Source: an uncultured Helicobacter sp.
GTDB lineage: Bacteria > Campylobacterota > Campylobacteria > Campylobacterales > Helicobacteraceae
Direction of reading: 5' to 3'
Assembly (NCBI RefSeq): GCF_937893305.1
Contig: NZ_CALBGN010000015.1
Span: forward strand, 186,001-250,000
DNA: 64,000 nt
Shown here: positions 16,760 to 26,162 of the stretch, in pieces
Layout: each line of letters opens with the position of its first letter
Position numbering within the stretch: the first letter of the stretch is position 1
Notes under the pieces: generated by a model
The model's database searches: none
Seen by the model: the letters and a program-made list of their open reading frames with translations, nothing else
What the model was told of the DNA's origin: nothing
Program-made: the position numbers and the translations under genes

Positions 16760-17997
16760 TCTTCTACAATGAAATCTGATTTTTCATAATCAAGATCAAG
16801 TGCTGGTATGTTTGAGATGGCATTACCTGCAATTCCTTGCAATGCACCATACATATTAATAGAACCATCTAATACTTTTTGGATTTGTTTTTCACGCTGT
16901 TTCCAAAGTCTTTGCATTGCATTTTTTTCTTTGTCTAAATCTTTTTGCATTTGTGTAAATCCCTCTACAATAGCTTCAATTTGTAATTTAAACTCCGAAC
17001 TCGTTAAATAACTATAAAGCATTTGCATTTTTTCTTGTTTATTTTCTGTCGTTTTTTTTGCCAAAGAAATCTTAATCAAGCTATCTCTAAGCACTAAAGA
17101 TAAGGCTTTAAATTCAGAAAAAGTGCAAATCCAAACCCCATCCATTATTCCCATCTGTTCAAATTCTTTTGGAAGTGCTTCAGTTACCAAAACGCCGATA
17201 TCTGAACCATTTGAACGCATATCGCTTTTAAGTTTTTCAATCCAATCCTTTTGAAAATTTTTTGTGCGCTTACTTTCATAATAAATTTTTCCGCAATTTT
17301 GCCCTTCTTTAGTATGCACAATCTGCACACAATCTCCGCCACTTTGCCCCTTTTTAATTTCTAAAATAGAATCTAGGGGAAAATTTCTTTGCAAATACTC
17401 TTCAATCGCAAGTTCTTGGACTTCTCCTTGTAGTTGTTGCGATCCCAAATCGGCTTTTCTTTGCGCTTCTTGGAGTTGTTTTTGTAAGTCTTGGAGTTGT
17501 TTGTCTTTTTCTTTGATTTTTAAAGAAAATTCATCTTTATAATTTTGTATTTTTATGTTAATATCTTGCTCTGCTTGAGCTTTGATTTTAGATTCCATCT
17601 CGTTATTTTCGCGTTTTAAACGCTCAATTTCACTTTGTGCTGTATATAGCTCTTTAACTTTATTTGATTTTTCTTGCAATTCCTTCTGCATTGCTTCAAT
17701 TGCGCTTTCGTGTTCTTTTAGCACTTCTTTTTTTAGAGATTCTTGCATTGCAATACGCTCTTGCTGCAAGCCCCTTTGGATTCCATCGTTAATAGTTTTT
17801 TGTAGAGATTGCTGTTGCTCCTTCAAATCATTAAAAGCGTTTTGATATTCTTTTCTTTTTTCTTGCACTTCTTTATCAAATTCTTCTTTTTTTTCTTGCT
17901 GTTCTTGCTGAAGCTGTGCATAAATTTGCTGATACACCACAGATTGCACGTTGATTTCTGTTTTACAATTTGGACATTTAATTGCTTTTTCTTGCAT
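16756..17997 (-). CDS. DUF2130 protein: zinc-finger, coiled-coil, nuclease-like C-terminus
   Basis: A 413-residue protein in three parts. An N-terminal CPNC motif (residues 8-11) is one half of a possible zinc site. A long glutamine- and glutamate-rich coiled coil spans about 30-200. The DUF2130 domain follows from about 200, with YESKRTKNFQKDWIEKLKSD as its signature. The ESKRT segment has the E-x-K look of the PD-(D/E)XK nuclease fold, which suggests a DNA- or RNA-acting role, but the family's function is not established. It is convergent with the EamA gene and divergent from the DUF4149 gene. Confidence 0.8.
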   Translation of the reverse strand: MQEKAIKCPNCKTEINVQSVVYQQIYAQLQQEQQEKKEEFDKEVQEKRKEYQNAFNDLKEQQQSLQKTINDGIQRGLQQERIAMQESLKKEVLKEHESAIEAMQKELQEKSNKVKELYTAQSEIERLKRENNEMESKIKAQAEQDINIKIQNYKDEFSLKIKEKDKQLQDLQKQLQEAQRKADLGSQQLQGEVQELAIEEYLQRNFPLDSILEIKKGQSGGDCVQIVHTKEGQNCGKIYYESKRTKNFQKDWIEKLKSDMRSNGSDIGVLVTEALPKEFEQMGIMDGVWICTFSEFKALSLVLRDSLIKISLAKKTTENKQEKMQMLYSYLTSSEFKLQIEAIVEGFTQMQKDLDKEKNAMQRLWKQREKQIQKVLDGSINMYGALQGIAGNAISNIPALDLDYEKSDFIVED

Positions 17998-18064
17998 TTT
18001 ATTCTCCCTTAATTTAACACGAAAATTTTAGCTATAATTCTTTAAACTTAACAAAAGGACAATA

Positions 18065-18556
18065 ATGCAAAATTTATTCAAAATTCAACCCTATTTTTTT
18101 GTATTTTATCTCTTGCTTGTTGGAGTCTCTCTTGGTGCTGTGCTTGCTAGCGGAGCATTTAGCGCACCTACAATATTTCGCGCATCAAGCCTTGTGCCAG
18201 AACTCAATATTAGTGTTTTTCAATCTGGAATCCTAATGACAAATATTTTTACAAAACTCAATGTTTTGTTAAATATTCTAGCTGTTTTTATTCTTGTTTA
18301 TGAAATTTTAGCCTTCCGCGTAAGCGGGGCAAAAGTTGCTCCATTACTAGGATTTATTAGTGTGATTTTAATTTTTCTTTTCACACTATATTACACGCCT
18401 TATATTTTAGAAGCGCAAAAATTAGGTGAAAACGGGATTGCAAATGCAGCTTTTGACGCAATGCACACACAATCTGTTTATGTGTTTAAGGCATTAATGG
18501 CAAGTCTTTGCTTACTCTTTATTGTGCGTCTTAGTAGCGATTACAAAGGTAAATAA
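18065..18556 (+). CDS. DUF4149-type small membrane protein
   Basis: A 163-residue protein with four hydrophobic segments (about 12-35, 58-82, 93-115, 138-155), probably in the inner membrane. The overall pattern resembles the DUF4149 family, whose function is unknown. ATG 18065 lies behind AAAAGGAC. The last 26 bases overlap the 3' end of addB on the opposite strand, so the two transcripts are complementary there. Confidence 0.72.
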   Translation: MQNLFKIQPYFFVFYLLLVGVSLGAVLASGAFSAPTIFRASSLVPELNISVFQSGILMTNIFTKLNVLLNILAVFILVYEILAFRVSGAKVAPLLGFISVILIFLFTLYYTPYILEAQKLGENGIANAAFDAMHTQSVYVFKALMASLCLLFIVRLSSDYKGK

Positions 18557-20762
18557 AATCACAATATTTACACACATCACGCTTGTTAGTTAGGGAAAAT
18601 TCCACTTCACTAGCTTCTTGCTTGATTGCTTCTAACTTCCCTTCTAGTGCTTTAATCTTTGCTTCTAAATCTTTTTCTTTTTTAATCTCTGCTTCATACA
18701 AATCATAAAATCCTACTTCTACATTGCAACTTGGTTTTTGCTTTTTAATAGCTAGATAATAAATAGGGAGTTGAAAATCGGTAGATTTTTCATAGCTTTT
18801 TTCAGAATCTATCTTCAAAGAACGCTTATATTTATAGTCTAAAATCAATATTTCATTATTTTTTTCGTCAATCCTATCAATGCGTCCTTTAAATATAAAT
18901 TCACAAAAAGTAAATTCAAAATCACTTTCAAATGAAATAGGATTCCAACCATCTTGCAATCTTTCTTGTTCTAAATCAAATACACCTTTTAAATATTTCT
19001 TAGCCAACTCACTCTCAAATCTTTCTCTTTGACTATCACTTTGTTCTAAACGCAAACAAACTTCTTTATACAAATCTTTTCTAAATCCTTGCGCATACAC
19101 TTCTTGTAGGATTTTATGGATTTTACTCCCCATATTGATATGCTCTTGCGTTTGCGCTTTTAATCCTAAAATATAGCGATAATAAAACTTGCGCTTACAT
19201 TGCAAAAAACACTCCAAACTTGTAGCACTCCAAGATTTCACATTTAAAGGAGCAATAATCTGCTTTTCTTCATAGATTAAAGGCTTACCACTTAAGAAAT
19301 ACTCGCTATAAGCTAGGCTTGTTTTTTGTGGTTTTTTTGAACCAAATATGGAATCTTCTAACAAAAAGCGTGAGGGTTTTTGTGTTGTATTATTTAAACA
19401 TAAGATTCTAGTTTCTTTTGCATTGCTTAAAATCTCTGCATAATAATGTTTTTGCAAATTCTCTCTATTTTTACGCGTTGGAAGCCCAACACTTTCTCTA
19501 ATTTTTGTATTCAAAAAAAGATCTTTATTGCTAAGAGATGGCACATTATCTGCGTTAAACTCTGGGATAATTACATATTCTAAATCCACTCCGCGCGTTT
19601 CTAAAATCCCCATAACACGGATACGCCCACCTCCTACATCATCTAAAGTCTTTTCTTTTAGAATCTCTAAAAACATCAAAATTTGCTCACGCACTTCAAG
19701 TTCTTTTAAATAAGGCAAAGAGAATTTAAACTCATTCAACACTTCTTGTGTAATTTGATAAACACTAACATTTTGGTTCTCTAATGATTTCATTACAATC
19801 TCTTCAAATCCTTCAAAATCTTGAAGTTCTTCTTCAGGTATGGAATCTATAAGTGCTTGCAAAGCTCTAAATACATTTAATTTCTGCCCCATTGCAAAGT
19901 TAAAATTTCTTGCTTTATCAAAAAGCTTTAAATACTCCGCAAAACTCTCATCAGGCAAAATTACATTAATTCGCTCTGGCAACACACCCTGTTTTAGCCA
20001 AATATCAATTTGAGAAAAAACCCCGCCAACTTCTGCAATTCTATCTTGGAATTCCAAAATTTCTAAATTTTTCTCACCCTTGCAGGTTTCTTTAAAATCT
20101 GCAATACTAAACTTTTCTTGTTCTAATTTAATTATATATGCACCACAATCCAAGCTTAATGCAAATACCTTTTTATAATAATCTTGATTGAAAATATCAA
20201 TTTTAATAGAAAAATAAAATGGAATATTTTTTGAAATTTCTCTAAAAATATTTACTTCAAAGCGAGATAAAAAACCATCTACTTGCATTTGAATTTCTGA
20301 AAACTCTTTTAAAAGCTCAAAAGTGATTGCATAATCCTGCAAAAAATAATGATCAAAAAAATTATGTTTTTCTAATAGTTCTTTGTAGGTATCAAAAACA
20401 GATTCCAATACCTGCAAATGATCGTCATATAGCGCATAAACATCAAGTTCTTTAAGATCTTCTATTAATACACATTCTGCACACAATTCATCATAAAACT
20501 TTAAAAAAAAACTAGAATTTTGCAAAAACTGCGTGAAATTTTTCGCAAATTCCCCAAGTTTTTGTGTTTTTGTTGATTGGATTGCTAAATAGAGATAATA
20601 TTGCCTTAAATGCTTAGGAATCTTACGCTTATTATCCACGCGTAAAATAAACTCTAAAAACTCTCCAATACTCTTTGCAGTAGGCAAAAAACTCTCTGCA
20701 TAATTTTGCGCATAAAATCGTTTTATAGAGCGCGCGCTAGAGAATAAATATAAAATTTCCAT
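18531..20762 (-). CDS. addB: AddB subunit of the AddAB recombination helicase-nuclease
   Basis: A 743-residue protein ending in a PD-(D/E)XK nuclease with ILDYKYKR near 648-655 (Asp and Lys of the active site). Four cysteines fit an iron-sulfur cluster: C512 or C516 before the nuclease, then CKYCDFIYLC at the C-terminus. The N-terminal helicase-like part lacks a recognisable Walker A lysine (FSSARSIK replaces the usual loop), as expected for AddB, which scans rather than drives. Together with AddA, not in this window, it resects double-strand breaks. It follows tkt by three bases on the same strand. Confidence 0.85.
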   Translation of the reverse strand: MEILYLFSSARSIKRFYAQNYAESFLPTAKSIGEFLEFILRVDNKRKIPKHLRQYYLYLAIQSTKTQKLGEFAKNFTQFLQNSSFFLKFYDELCAECVLIEDLKELDVYALYDDHLQVLESVFDTYKELLEKHNFFDHYFLQDYAITFELLKEFSEIQMQVDGFLSRFEVNIFREISKNIPFYFSIKIDIFNQDYYKKVFALSLDCGAYIIKLEQEKFSIADFKETCKGEKNLEILEFQDRIAEVGGVFSQIDIWLKQGVLPERINVILPDESFAEYLKLFDKARNFNFAMGQKLNVFRALQALIDSIPEEELQDFEGFEEIVMKSLENQNVSVYQITQEVLNEFKFSLPYLKELEVREQILMFLEILKEKTLDDVGGGRIRVMGILETRGVDLEYVIIPEFNADNVPSLSNKDLFLNTKIRESVGLPTRKNRENLQKHYYAEILSNAKETRILCLNNTTQKPSRFLLEDSIFGSKKPQKTSLAYSEYFLSGKPLIYEEKQIIAPLNVKSWSATSLECFLQCKRKFYYRYILGLKAQTQEHINMGSKIHKILQEVYAQGFRKDLYKEVCLRLEQSDSQRERFESELAKKYLKGVFDLEQERLQDGWNPISFESDFEFTFCEFIFKGRIDRIDEKNNEILILDYKYKRSLKIDSEKSYEKSTDFQLPIYYLAIKKQKPSCNVEVGFYDLYEAEIKKEKDLEAKIKALEGKLEAIKQEASEVEFSLTNKRDVCKYCDFIYLCNRY

Positions 20763-20765
20763 CTC

Positions 20766-22694
20766 TTAAGATTTTAATAAGTCTTTAGCAACTTTTACGA
20801 TATTTTCTACACTAAATCCAAAATGTTTAAAGAGTGCATCGTCTTTACCACTTGCACCAAATTCTTCCATTGTAACAACGCTATTTGCAAAAGCATACCA
20901 CTCTAATCCTCTACTTGCTTCAATAGCCAATACTTTTCCTTGCAATAAAGAATCCTTGTAATCTTTATCTTGTTGTAAAAATAAATCATAGCACGGCACA
21001 CTAACTACGCGCGTTTGGATTCCATCTTTTTCTAATACTTCCGCACTTCTTAATGCAAGCTCCACTTCACTACCTGTGGCAAGCAAAGTAATTTGCGCTT
21101 CTTTGGAGTTGGAATCTTTTTTAAGATAAGCACCCCTTAAGACATCTTCTTTGCTAACTTCTTGCAAAAGTGGTAGATTTTGACGACTTAATACAAATGC
21201 ACTTGGTGCTTCTAACTCTAATGCCACCTGCCAACAAGCAATATTTTCATAACCATCACAAGGACGAAAAACATTTAAATTCGGCATTGCTCGAAAATGG
21301 CTTAATTGCTCAATTGGTTCGTGTGTCGCTCCATCTTCGCCTACACCAATACTATCGTGTGTCCAAATATAAAAAACTTTAGAACGCATTAAACTTGCCA
21401 CACGCACACTAGGAGACATATAATCACTAAAAACAAAAAAGGTTGCGCAAAATGGCAAAAATAATCCATAATTTGCTAGCGCATTACTAATTGCCCCCAT
21501 TGAATGCTCACGGATTCCAAAATGTAAATTTCTCCCATTTGGAAAATCTCCAAAACCCTTTAATTCTGTATTGTTTGATGGAGCTAAATCTGCACTCCCC
21601 CCAATAAATCCGGGCAACGCCTTAGCAATAGCGTTTAAAATCATACCATTGCTAACACGCGTAGCCATTGCTTCTTGTGTAAAATTAGGATAAACAATTT
21701 TAGAAAAATCCGGTTTTAACATTTGCTCTAAAAGTTCTTTTTTATTGCTCTGCTCTAGTGTTTTTTGCCAAGCATGATTTGCTAATGCGCCAAGTTCAGC
21801 AGTATTTTTAAAGCGCAATGCAGAAGTATTTGGGATAAAAAACTTCGCTTCTGGATTAAAGCCTAATCTCTCTTTAGAAATTGTAATTTCTTCTTCTCCC
21901 AAAGGTGCTCCATGTGCTTTATGTGATCCACAAAGACTTTGCGCACCTTTTGCAATTTGAGTTTTTGCTAAAATTAACACAGGCTTGCTTGCATTTTTTG
22001 CTTGTTCTAATGCAGCATCAATCTCTAAAAAATTATGTCCATCAATACTTAAAACTTCCCAATTTTGCGCTTCAAAACGCTTCTTTATATTCTCGCTCCA
22101 AGCAAGATTGCATTCTCCCTCAATGGTAATATTATTAGAATCATAAATCACAATAAGATTATCCAAATGATGATGACCAGCAAGCGAACAAGCCTCATAA
22201 GAGATACCCTCTTGTAAATCTCCATCACCACATAAACAATACACCTTATGATTAATTAAATCTTTACTTAAAACATTGCTAGCAAGCTTACTAGCCATTG
22301 CAAAACCAACAGCATTTGCTACGCCCTGTCCTAGCGGACCTGTGGTAATTTCAATGCCCGGAGTATGCTTATACTCCGGATGTCCGGGAGTTTTAGAACC
22401 TAGTTTTCTAAAGTTTTTTAAATCCTCCAAACTTACATCAAATCCCCACAAATGCAGCAAAGAATATACAAGCGCACTTGCGTGCCCACCACTAAAGACT
22501 AATCTATCGCGATTAATCCATTGTGGATTGTTTGGATTTATCTGAATATGAAATCCTAAAACCACCGCAATATCTGCCAAGCCCATAGGAGCACCCGGAT
22601 GCCCACTATTTGCATTTTGCACCATATCTGCGCATAAGAATCGCAAGGAATTTGCCATTAACTCATATTCACCAAGCTCTTTTTTATCTAACAT
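20766..22694 (-). CDS. tkt: Transketolase
   Basis: A 642-residue thiamine-diphosphate enzyme of the non-oxidative pentose phosphate pathway. Typical segments are SGHPGAPMGLADIA near 31-44, GHASALVYSLLHLWG near 70-84, the ThDP motif GDGDLQEG near 155-162, and the pyrimidine-domain EHSMGAISNALA and THDSIGVGEDG segments. The length is normal. ATG 22694 is preceded by AAGGAAT. It lies three bases upstream of addB and probably shares its transcript. Confidence 0.97.
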   Translation of the reverse strand: MLDKKELGEYELMANSLRFLCADMVQNANSGHPGAPMGLADIAVVLGFHIQINPNNPQWINRDRLVFSGGHASALVYSLLHLWGFDVSLEDLKNFRKLGSKTPGHPEYKHTPGIEITTGPLGQGVANAVGFAMASKLASNVLSKDLINHKVYCLCGDGDLQEGISYEACSLAGHHHLDNLIVIYDSNNITIEGECNLAWSENIKKRFEAQNWEVLSIDGHNFLEIDAALEQAKNASKPVLILAKTQIAKGAQSLCGSHKAHGAPLGEEEITISKERLGFNPEAKFFIPNTSALRFKNTAELGALANHAWQKTLEQSNKKELLEQMLKPDFSKIVYPNFTQEAMATRVSNGMILNAIAKALPGFIGGSADLAPSNNTELKGFGDFPNGRNLHFGIREHSMGAISNALANYGLFLPFCATFFVFSDYMSPSVRVASLMRSKVFYIWTHDSIGVGEDGATHEPIEQLSHFRAMPNLNVFRPCDGYENIACWQVALELEAPSAFVLSRQNLPLLQEVSKEDVLRGAYLKKDSNSKEAQITLLATGSEVELALRSAEVLEKDGIQTRVVSVPCYDLFLQQDKDYKDSLLQGKVLAIEASRGLEWYAFANSVVTMEEFGASGKDDALFKHFGFSVENIVKVAKDLLKS

Positions 22695-22767
22695 TTTATT
22701 CCTTTTATTTGCGATTTTATAATGTGTATCGTATTAAATAAAAATAGGGATTCTACTATAAAATCTC

Positions 22768-23352
22768 TTATAAAATCTTTTGCACTTTTACACATCTAAT
22801 ATCTTGCTTGCAAGTTTTACAACGAAACTTCTCTCCCTTTTCAATTCTTCTATGAATATCAGGTGGAACATCATGAAGCTTGCCAGAACAAGCACAACCA
22901 TAGTAATACACCTCTGTTGCTGCTTCAATCCCACTTTCCGTAATTTCAGCGCTTTGTCCTGTTAGCATACTGCGACGGAATCTTTCAATCTTCATATCTT
23001 CTTTTAAAATATGCTCTAAAAGCCATTTTTTAGCGATAACATGCAACTTTTCTTTCATATCATTGACATTTTTAACATTTTTAATGAGTGTTACTAAGCT
23101 CTTTGTAAGCTCATTATGAATTTTTTTGTGATTAGAAATATCTGGATAACCAATCTTTTCCATATATTGTTCTTCATCGCTAAAATGCTCTTTAATATAG
23201 TTACAAAATTCTGCTAAAATCTCACGGATTTCCTCTGGTGTTACTTGATGATTTAACATAATATAAGCTTGTTTAGCTAACTCAAAAAGTTTTTTATGTT
23301 GTGCGTCAATATGTGCATTATGCACGCTATAAGAATCACTCCACTCAATCAT
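22768..23352 (-). CDS. Bacteriohemerythrin with a cysteine-rich C-terminal extension
   Basis: A 194-residue protein with a four-helix hemerythrin domain at about 1-130. The iron-ligand pattern HNAHIDAQH (11-19), H56 with the following acidic residues, H75, H79, H114 and D119 is complete, so it should bind oxygen at a di-iron site. The C-terminal 65 residues add cysteines at 153, 155, 178, 181 and 187, a zinc-ribbon-like arrangement. I chose ATG 23352 because AAGGAG lies five bases upstream; the adjacent ATG at 23355 is too close. Campylobacter hemerythrins of this type protect iron-sulfur enzymes from oxygen; that role is inferred here. Confidence 0.9.
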   Translation of the reverse strand: MIEWSDSYSVHNAHIDAQHKKLFELAKQAYIMLNHQVTPEEIREILAEFCNYIKEHFSDEEQYMEKIGYPDISNHKKIHNELTKSLVTLIKNVKNVNDMKEKLHVIAKKWLLEHILKEDMKIERFRRSMLTGQSAEITESGIEAATEVYYYGCACSGKLHDVPPDIHRRIEKGEKFRCKTCKQDIRCVKVQKIL

Positions 23353-23385
23353 CATCACTCCTTTTTTTAGATCACTACCCAATTA

Positions 23386-24084
23386 TTAGTTTTTAACTTT
23401 TAAAAATTCACCATATAAATCTTCTAATCTTTTCAATGCTGTTGCATATTCTCCATCCTTTTGCGTTTGAGATTCTAGCAAATCTAATCTCTTTTTTAAA
23501 TAAGTAAAGAGCTGATAAGAAACATCTGGAATCTTGTTTAAATCATCGCTCATTCCTTTTACGATATTTCTTGCTGGAATCCCAACAGCTGTTGAATTTG
23601 GCGGAACGGGACGAATCACCACAGAATTTGCGCCAATTTTAGAATGTGCCCCCACAACAATATTCCCAAGCACTTTTGCCCCAGCACCAATAATCACAAA
23701 ATCCTCAATAGTAGGATGTCTTTTAACGCGCTCTAAACTCACTCCACCCAAGCTTACTCCTTGATAAATTGTTACTTCATTACCCACCTCTGCAGTCTCG
23801 CCAATAACAACACCTACACCATGATCAATAAACACACGATGCCCAATTTTGCAAGCTGGATGAATATCAATATTTGTGAGCCACTGCATAATCCCCATAA
23901 TAACCCTTGCTAAAAGACGAAATCCATTAGTATAAAGCCTATGTGCGATTCTGTAATGCACAAGTGCGATAAGTCCTGGGTAATTAAAAAACAATTCCAT
24001 TTTAGAATTAATTGCAGGATCTTTTTCTAAAATCACCGCAAAATCTTCTCTAATAGTCCCTAAAAGCGTTGTAGCATAGCTCAA
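23386..24084 (-). CDS. cysE: Serine O-acetyltransferase
   Basis: A 232-residue enzyme that makes O-acetylserine for cysteine synthesis. The N-terminal helical region is followed by left-handed beta-helix hexapeptide repeats from about residue 75 (IDIHPACKIGHRVFIDHGVG, then GETAEVG and YQGVSLGG). The catalytic DH pair is in FIDHG near 87-91. The start is TTG 24084, overlapping the speA stop as TTGA, so translation is coupled. The C-terminus past about 175 is a charged helix. Confidence 0.94.
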   Translation of the reverse strand: MSYATTLLGTIREDFAVILEKDPAINSKMELFFNYPGLIALVHYRIAHRLYTNGFRLLARVIMGIMQWLTNIDIHPACKIGHRVFIDHGVGVVIGETAEVGNEVTIYQGVSLGGVSLERVKRHPTIEDFVIIGAGAKVLGNIVVGAHSKIGANSVVIRPVPPNSTAVGIPARNIVKGMSDDLNKIPDVSYQLFTYLKKRLDLLESQTQKDGEYATALKRLEDLYGEFLKVKN

Positions 24085-25937
24085 GGCATTTCTCCTTCAC
24101 TTTTAAAGACTGTTCGTAAATATCCATTTTCACTAAGCATCACATAAAGCTGTCCTAAAACCTCCTTTTTTGCATCTTCTGGGATTTCTTCACTTTCATC
24201 TAAGCGTTGCTTTAAGCAGCGTTCAATTTCTTTTGTATCATAATCCAAATCATCAAGCACATCTAAAATTGTTTGCGCTTCCAAAAGGTTTTCAATACTA
24301 TAATCTCCATCTTCTTCATCAAATACAACGCTAAATTCCGTAGGATGCGTGAAAAGATTATGGCGCATTCCAAGCACTTCTTGATAAGCTCCAACTAAAA
24401 AGAATCCCAAAAAATACTCTTCTTTATTTACATCAATATCGTGCAAAAATAAAGGTGCATTTTTATCAAAAGTTACTTCTCCATCGCTATCACAAGTAAT
24501 ATCCCAAAGACTAGCACTTCTTGTTGGACGCTTATTTAATCTATCCAATGGAATCACAGGGAAGTTTTGAGAAAGCCCCCAATAATCTGGCAAACTCTGA
24601 AAAAAGCTGCAATTTAATAAATAGCGTTCTTGCACTTGCTCTTGGATTCTAATAATATCACTATGATTTTTATGTTTTAAAATCTTAATCACTTTTTTAA
24701 TAATTAAATGCACCAATACTTCCGTATTGCTTCTATCTTGCAAATCAATATAACCCAAATCAAAAAGCGTCAAAAGCGATTCCATATGTTCCAAACTATC
24801 GTGCAAATATTCAATAGCATAACGTTCATTGATAGTATTATATAAATCTAGTAATTCCTCCACTAAAGGAGGATTTTCCTCTTTTAAGTACAATGCTTTT
24901 TCATCGTATTCTTGTGAAAAAAGCTCTAACACAGGAGAAATAAGCACCGCGTGACTCGCTGATACATAACGCCCTGATTCTATAAAAATATCTGGTTCTG
25001 GCTCTTTTTTATTCTTTGCAATCTCTTTAAGGGTAAAAACAACATTTCCACTAAATTCTGTTAATGTGTAGTTGCGATTTTGCGTGTTTTCGTGTTGTGC
25101 GTATTCTACGGCTAATCCACCACCAATATTGACATTATTAAGATTTTTTGCCCCCATTTTACGCAATTCTGCGTAAATATTCCCCGCTTCTCTTAAGGCT
25201 TTTTTTAATGGAGAAATATCGCTAATTTGACTGCCAATATGAAAATGAATCATTGTAAATTTATCTAACAACTTATTTTTTTGCAACAAAGAAATTGCCT
25301 CTACAAGCTCTGTTGCAGTTAATCCAAACTTAGAATTTATTCCACCACTTTTTGCCCAGATTCCAACTCCTGTGCTATGTAGACGAATTCTAAGCCCAAT
25401 ATTTGGATAAGGCTTTCCGAGTGTCTCTGCCACTTCAATAATTGTTTCAAGTTCATTTAATCCTTCAATGGTCAAGGTAATATCGTGTCCCATTTTTGCT
25501 GCAATGAATCCTAAAGAAATCATCTCTTTGTCTTTAAAGCCATTAACAGTAATAGGCGCATTATCATTTGTATAAGCCATCGCAATGATTAACTCTGACT
25601 TACTCCCAGCCTCTAAGCCATAACAGCGTTTAATATTTTGCTCCATTAAAGGCAAAATAAAATTAGGATAATGATTGACTTTAATGGGGAATACAGCCTT
25701 AAAACGCCCTTTATAATGATGTTCTTTAATGGAGGATTCAAAATTTGTAAAAATCTTTTCGACTTGTTTTTTCATCAAATGTGGAAATCGCACAAGCAAA
25801 GGTCCGCGATACCCATCTTCGCGCACTTTTTTAACAATATCAATCAAAGCTGGCTTGCTTTTATAATTAACCTTAACCTGCCCATCTTCAATGATGAAAT
25901 CATCTTTGCCCCAATAATTAATCCCATAATCCATCAT
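24081..25937 (-). CDS. speA: Biosynthetic arginine decarboxylase
   Basis: A 618-residue PLP enzyme that converts arginine to agmatine, the first step toward putrescine or spermidine. The PLP lysine sits in VFPIKVNHYPNF near 84-95. Further signatures are GLEAGSKSEL near 109-118, HFHIGSQISD near 232-241, and NIGGGLAVEY near 269-278. The N-terminus YGINYWGKDDFIIEDG is typical of the long SpeA class. ATG 25937 has AAAGG upstream, and a second ATG follows directly. It overlaps cysE by four bases. Confidence 0.96.
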   Translation of the reverse strand: MMDYGINYWGKDDFIIEDGQVKVNYKSKPALIDIVKKVREDGYRGPLLVRFPHLMKKQVEKIFTNFESSIKEHHYKGRFKAVFPIKVNHYPNFILPLMEQNIKRCYGLEAGSKSELIIAMAYTNDNAPITVNGFKDKEMISLGFIAAKMGHDITLTIEGLNELETIIEVAETLGKPYPNIGLRIRLHSTGVGIWAKSGGINSKFGLTATELVEAISLLQKNKLLDKFTMIHFHIGSQISDISPLKKALREAGNIYAELRKMGAKNLNNVNIGGGLAVEYAQHENTQNRNYTLTEFSGNVVFTLKEIAKNKKEPEPDIFIESGRYVSASHAVLISPVLELFSQEYDEKALYLKEENPPLVEELLDLYNTINERYAIEYLHDSLEHMESLLTLFDLGYIDLQDRSNTEVLVHLIIKKVIKILKHKNHSDIIRIQEQVQERYLLNCSFFQSLPDYWGLSQNFPVIPLDRLNKRPTRSASLWDITCDSDGEVTFDKNAPLFLHDIDVNKEEYFLGFFLVGAYQEVLGMRHNLFTHPTEFSVVFDEEDGDYSIENLLEAQTILDVLDDLDYDTKEIERCLKQRLDESEEIPEDAKKEVLGQLYVMLSENGYLRTVFKSEGEMP

Positions 25938-25946
25938 AAAAGACCT

Positions 25947-26162
25947 TTAAGCTTCAATATCAAGTAAAGTTTGTAACATAGAATCAGCTGTTTTTATGGT
26001 TTGCGCATTTGCCTCTACGCCATTTTGTCCTGCAATTTGTTCTGATATTTGCGTTGTTAAATCCACATTAGGAGTTTCCAGTGTCGCTTGCTGCGCATTT
26101 GCATTTATTCCGCTTTGAGCAACAGAAAATGCATCATATCCAATGTTTGCACCAATAGTCAT
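25947..26162 (-). CDS. Minimal flagellar rod/hook-like protein
   Basis: A 71-residue protein that looks like the two ends of a flagellar axial protein joined without a middle. Residues about 9-28 (YDAFSVAQSGINANAQQATL) resemble the N-terminal D0 helix of FlgC/FlgG-type rod proteins. Residues 32-70 (NVDLTTQISEQIAGQNGVEAN, then KTADSMLQTLLDI) resemble their C-terminal D0 helix. No signal peptide is seen, which fits a type III export substrate. ATG 26162 follows AAGGATTAGCT. The neighbours (speA, tRNA-Ser) are not flagellar. The assignment is by motif only. Confidence 0.6.
   Translation of the reverse strand: MTIGANIGYDAFSVAQSGINANAQQATLETPNVDLTTQISEQIAGQNGVEANAQTIKTADSMLQTLLDIEA

Noticed and set aside
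18531..18556. Antisense regulation between the DUF4149 gene and addB
   Set aside because: The 26-base tail overlap is ordinary in a compact genome and there is no sign of a dedicated antisense RNA.
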